From the NCBI GenBank assembly GCA_047495785.1, contig JBLDXI010000036.1:124001-188000 (forward strand): a DNA stretch of 64,000 nucleotides, given 5' to 3'. This DNA is from Lepidodermella squamata. Taxonomy: Eukaryota > Gastrotricha. This document shows positions 62,887-64,000 of this stretch, in pieces. A program made the translations under genes and the position numbers. The first letter of the stretch is position 1, and each line of letters begins with the position of its first letter. The notes under the pieces were generated by a model. That model saw nothing but the letters and a program-made list of their open reading frames with translations. It did not search any database and was not told the DNA's origin.

Positions 62887-64000
62887 CTAAACAGTTACAG
62901 GCACTTCAGAGTAGAACAAATATGGGTATCTTGGCACAACGCCAAACAAAAAAATCGGTGTGATGATAATGAGAGTAATGTAAGAAAACAAGACAAATCG
63001 GTCCATAACATCAGCGATGAATTCCCACCGTTGAATTCGATAGATTTCCAACGTAATTTGCAGATCGTGATCCGCCTTGTCACTGCCAAACATTTTCTTA
63101 TCCGGATTTGTCTCAGTCGCGATCTGAATGTCGTGCTGGAAAATCGAATAGAAGCTACTGCGTAACATTTTCTCATACTCATCGTGCTGTTCTTCCTTGG
63201 TCGTTGGTAATCTCGGTTTTTTAACGCGGAAAACCGGCGCGAGAAAACACGCGGCATTGTACAACCACTCGGGCACAACCTGCTGCCGCCTTTGGTCACG
63301 GCTCTTCCGGAAGCAGATAAAGACCAAACCCTCGCCTAACATAGCTAGGCATATGTAAAGCATCGATAGATCAATGTAGTAGCACAGCAACGGGATTTTG
63401 TCAGAGGTTCGAGGTATGTCATCGATTATCATAAGCTGGAAAACGCCGTAGGCCAGGAGGCATGTGAAGGACAGCTCCAACTTTTCGCTGTCATCAACCG
63501 CAGCGGCGAATGTCGCAACTTCCGCCAGCGAAATTATCAAACTAGGCACGATAACATTGATAAGGTAGTACCCAATCTTCCTCTGAAGGACGAGGTCGAA
63601 TTCAACCCTGGAAAACGTATTGGTCGGGATGACGTACTGGACCCGTTTCACCCGTTGATCTGTACTAACAAGTGACCACTGTTCGTTCTCGATCCACCAC
63701 CTCTTCTGAATTGTGTCGCCGAAGTGGAAAACTTGGAATTCGACTGTGTACCGCCAGCTTTCCATGATAAAAGTGCAATTTTGGGTATCGAAAGGGAACA
63801 ATCGGATGTCGAAGTCACAGAATGCCTTAAAGGTCCCACCTGGCCGGTATGAGATGTAACCGTTGCTTGAGACTCGCACCATTTCCTGGTCGTGCATGAG
63901 CAACAGCTCGTAATGTTGTTCAGAGTTTATCATGGCGATTTCAGGGATCCAGATTTGTCTCTGCGGTGTTGTAACGCTGGGTACGCAGCAGTGGGGAAAG
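62887..64000 (-). CDS. Cys-loop ligand-gated ion channel subunit (nicotinic type), C-terminal part
   Basis: The frame is open from the window edge or, more likely, from an acceptor at 63976 (TACCCAG) to the TAG at 62887. It begins with Q-I-W-I-P-E-I (extracellular domain), then the Cys-loop C-D-F-D-I-R-L-F-P-F-D-T-Q-N-C, then M1 (G-Y-Y-L-I-N-V-I-V-P-S), M2 (L-E-L-S-F-T-C-L-L-A-Y-G-V-F-Q-L), M3, a roughly 100-residue cytoplasmic loop and M4 (F-V-L-F-S-Y-I-T-L-I-I). The F-P-F-D-x-Q-x-C signature is diagnostic of pentameric ligand-gated channels. M2 differs from classical nicotinic subunits, so the ligand is unclear. The N-terminal ligand-binding half lies outside the window. Confidence 0.88.
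   Translation of the reverse strand, partial: FPHCCVPSVTTPQRQIWIPEIAMINSEQHYELLLMHDQEMVRVSSNGYISYRPGGTFKAFCDFDIRLFPFDTQNCTFIMESWRYTVEFQVFHFGDTIQKRWWIENEQWSLVSTDQRVKRVQYVIPTNTFSRVEFDLVLQRKIGYYLINVIVPSLIISLAEVATFAAAVDDSEKLELSFTCLLAYGVFQLMIIDDIPRTSDKIPLLCYYIDLSMLYICLAMLGEGLVFICFRKSRDQRRQQVVPEWLYNAACFLAPVFRVKKPRLPTTKEEQHDEYEKMLRSSFYSIFQHDIQIATETNPDKKMFGSDKADHDLQITLEIYRIQRWEFIADVMDRFVLFSYITLIIITPIFLFGVVPRYPYLFYSEVPVTV

Overview
This window is genomic DNA from an invertebrate animal. The genes are split by short GT-AG introns, often 44-72 bp, and there is no bacterial-type gene packing. The region is dense with short inverted-repeat transposons. The species cannot be named from the sequence. A small-intron ecdysozoan such as a nematode or tardigrade would fit, but this is a guess.

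The framework is minus-strand host DNA. At the right edge (62887-64000) lies the C-terminal part of a Cys-loop ligand-gated ion channel. To its left is a very large modular lectin gene, 'gene B'. It has a signal-peptide exon at 59286-59429, eight small Cys-rich exons, 18 exons that each encode a Cys-rich lead module plus one C-type lectin domain (CTLD), and a terminal exon with two CTLDs ending in a stop at 15841. A tandem copy, 'gene A', starts at 10276 with the same exon series and runs off the left edge. The two copies match exon for exon from the shared upstream region (to about 11927 and 60666) down to the tenth CTLD exon. All CTLD exons start and end in phase 0, so exon gain, loss or skipping keeps the frame.

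Between two paralogous three-exon blocks of gene B (42403-40067 and 20289-15841) there is a roughly 17 kb virus-like element of the Maverick/Polinton or adintovirus type (about 21312-38700). Its plus-strand half carries the virion genes: penton-like protein, basic core-like protein, major capsid protein, adenovirus-type protease, FtsK/HerA-type packaging ATPase and two further late proteins. Its minus-strand half carries replication and accessory genes: a 9-exon protein-primed family B DNA polymerase, a RING/TRAF-type zinc-finger protein placed directly after the polymerase stop codon in the same frame, a cluster of UBL3-like ubiquitin-fold proteins, the ribonucleotide reductase small subunit, an MPPED-type metallophosphoesterase and a PC4-like protein. 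I found no integrase and no terminal inverted repeats. The combination of a nucleotide-metabolism enzyme with a ubiquitin-type cassette in such an element is the most interesting part of the window.

The remaining space is introns and intergenic DNA with many non-autonomous DNA transposons: a 1064-bp hAT-like element with an 8-bp target duplication, a poly-C-containing hAT-like MITE family, several TA-flanked MITEs and numerous fold-back repeats, plus simple repeats and degenerate CCCTAA-like tracts.
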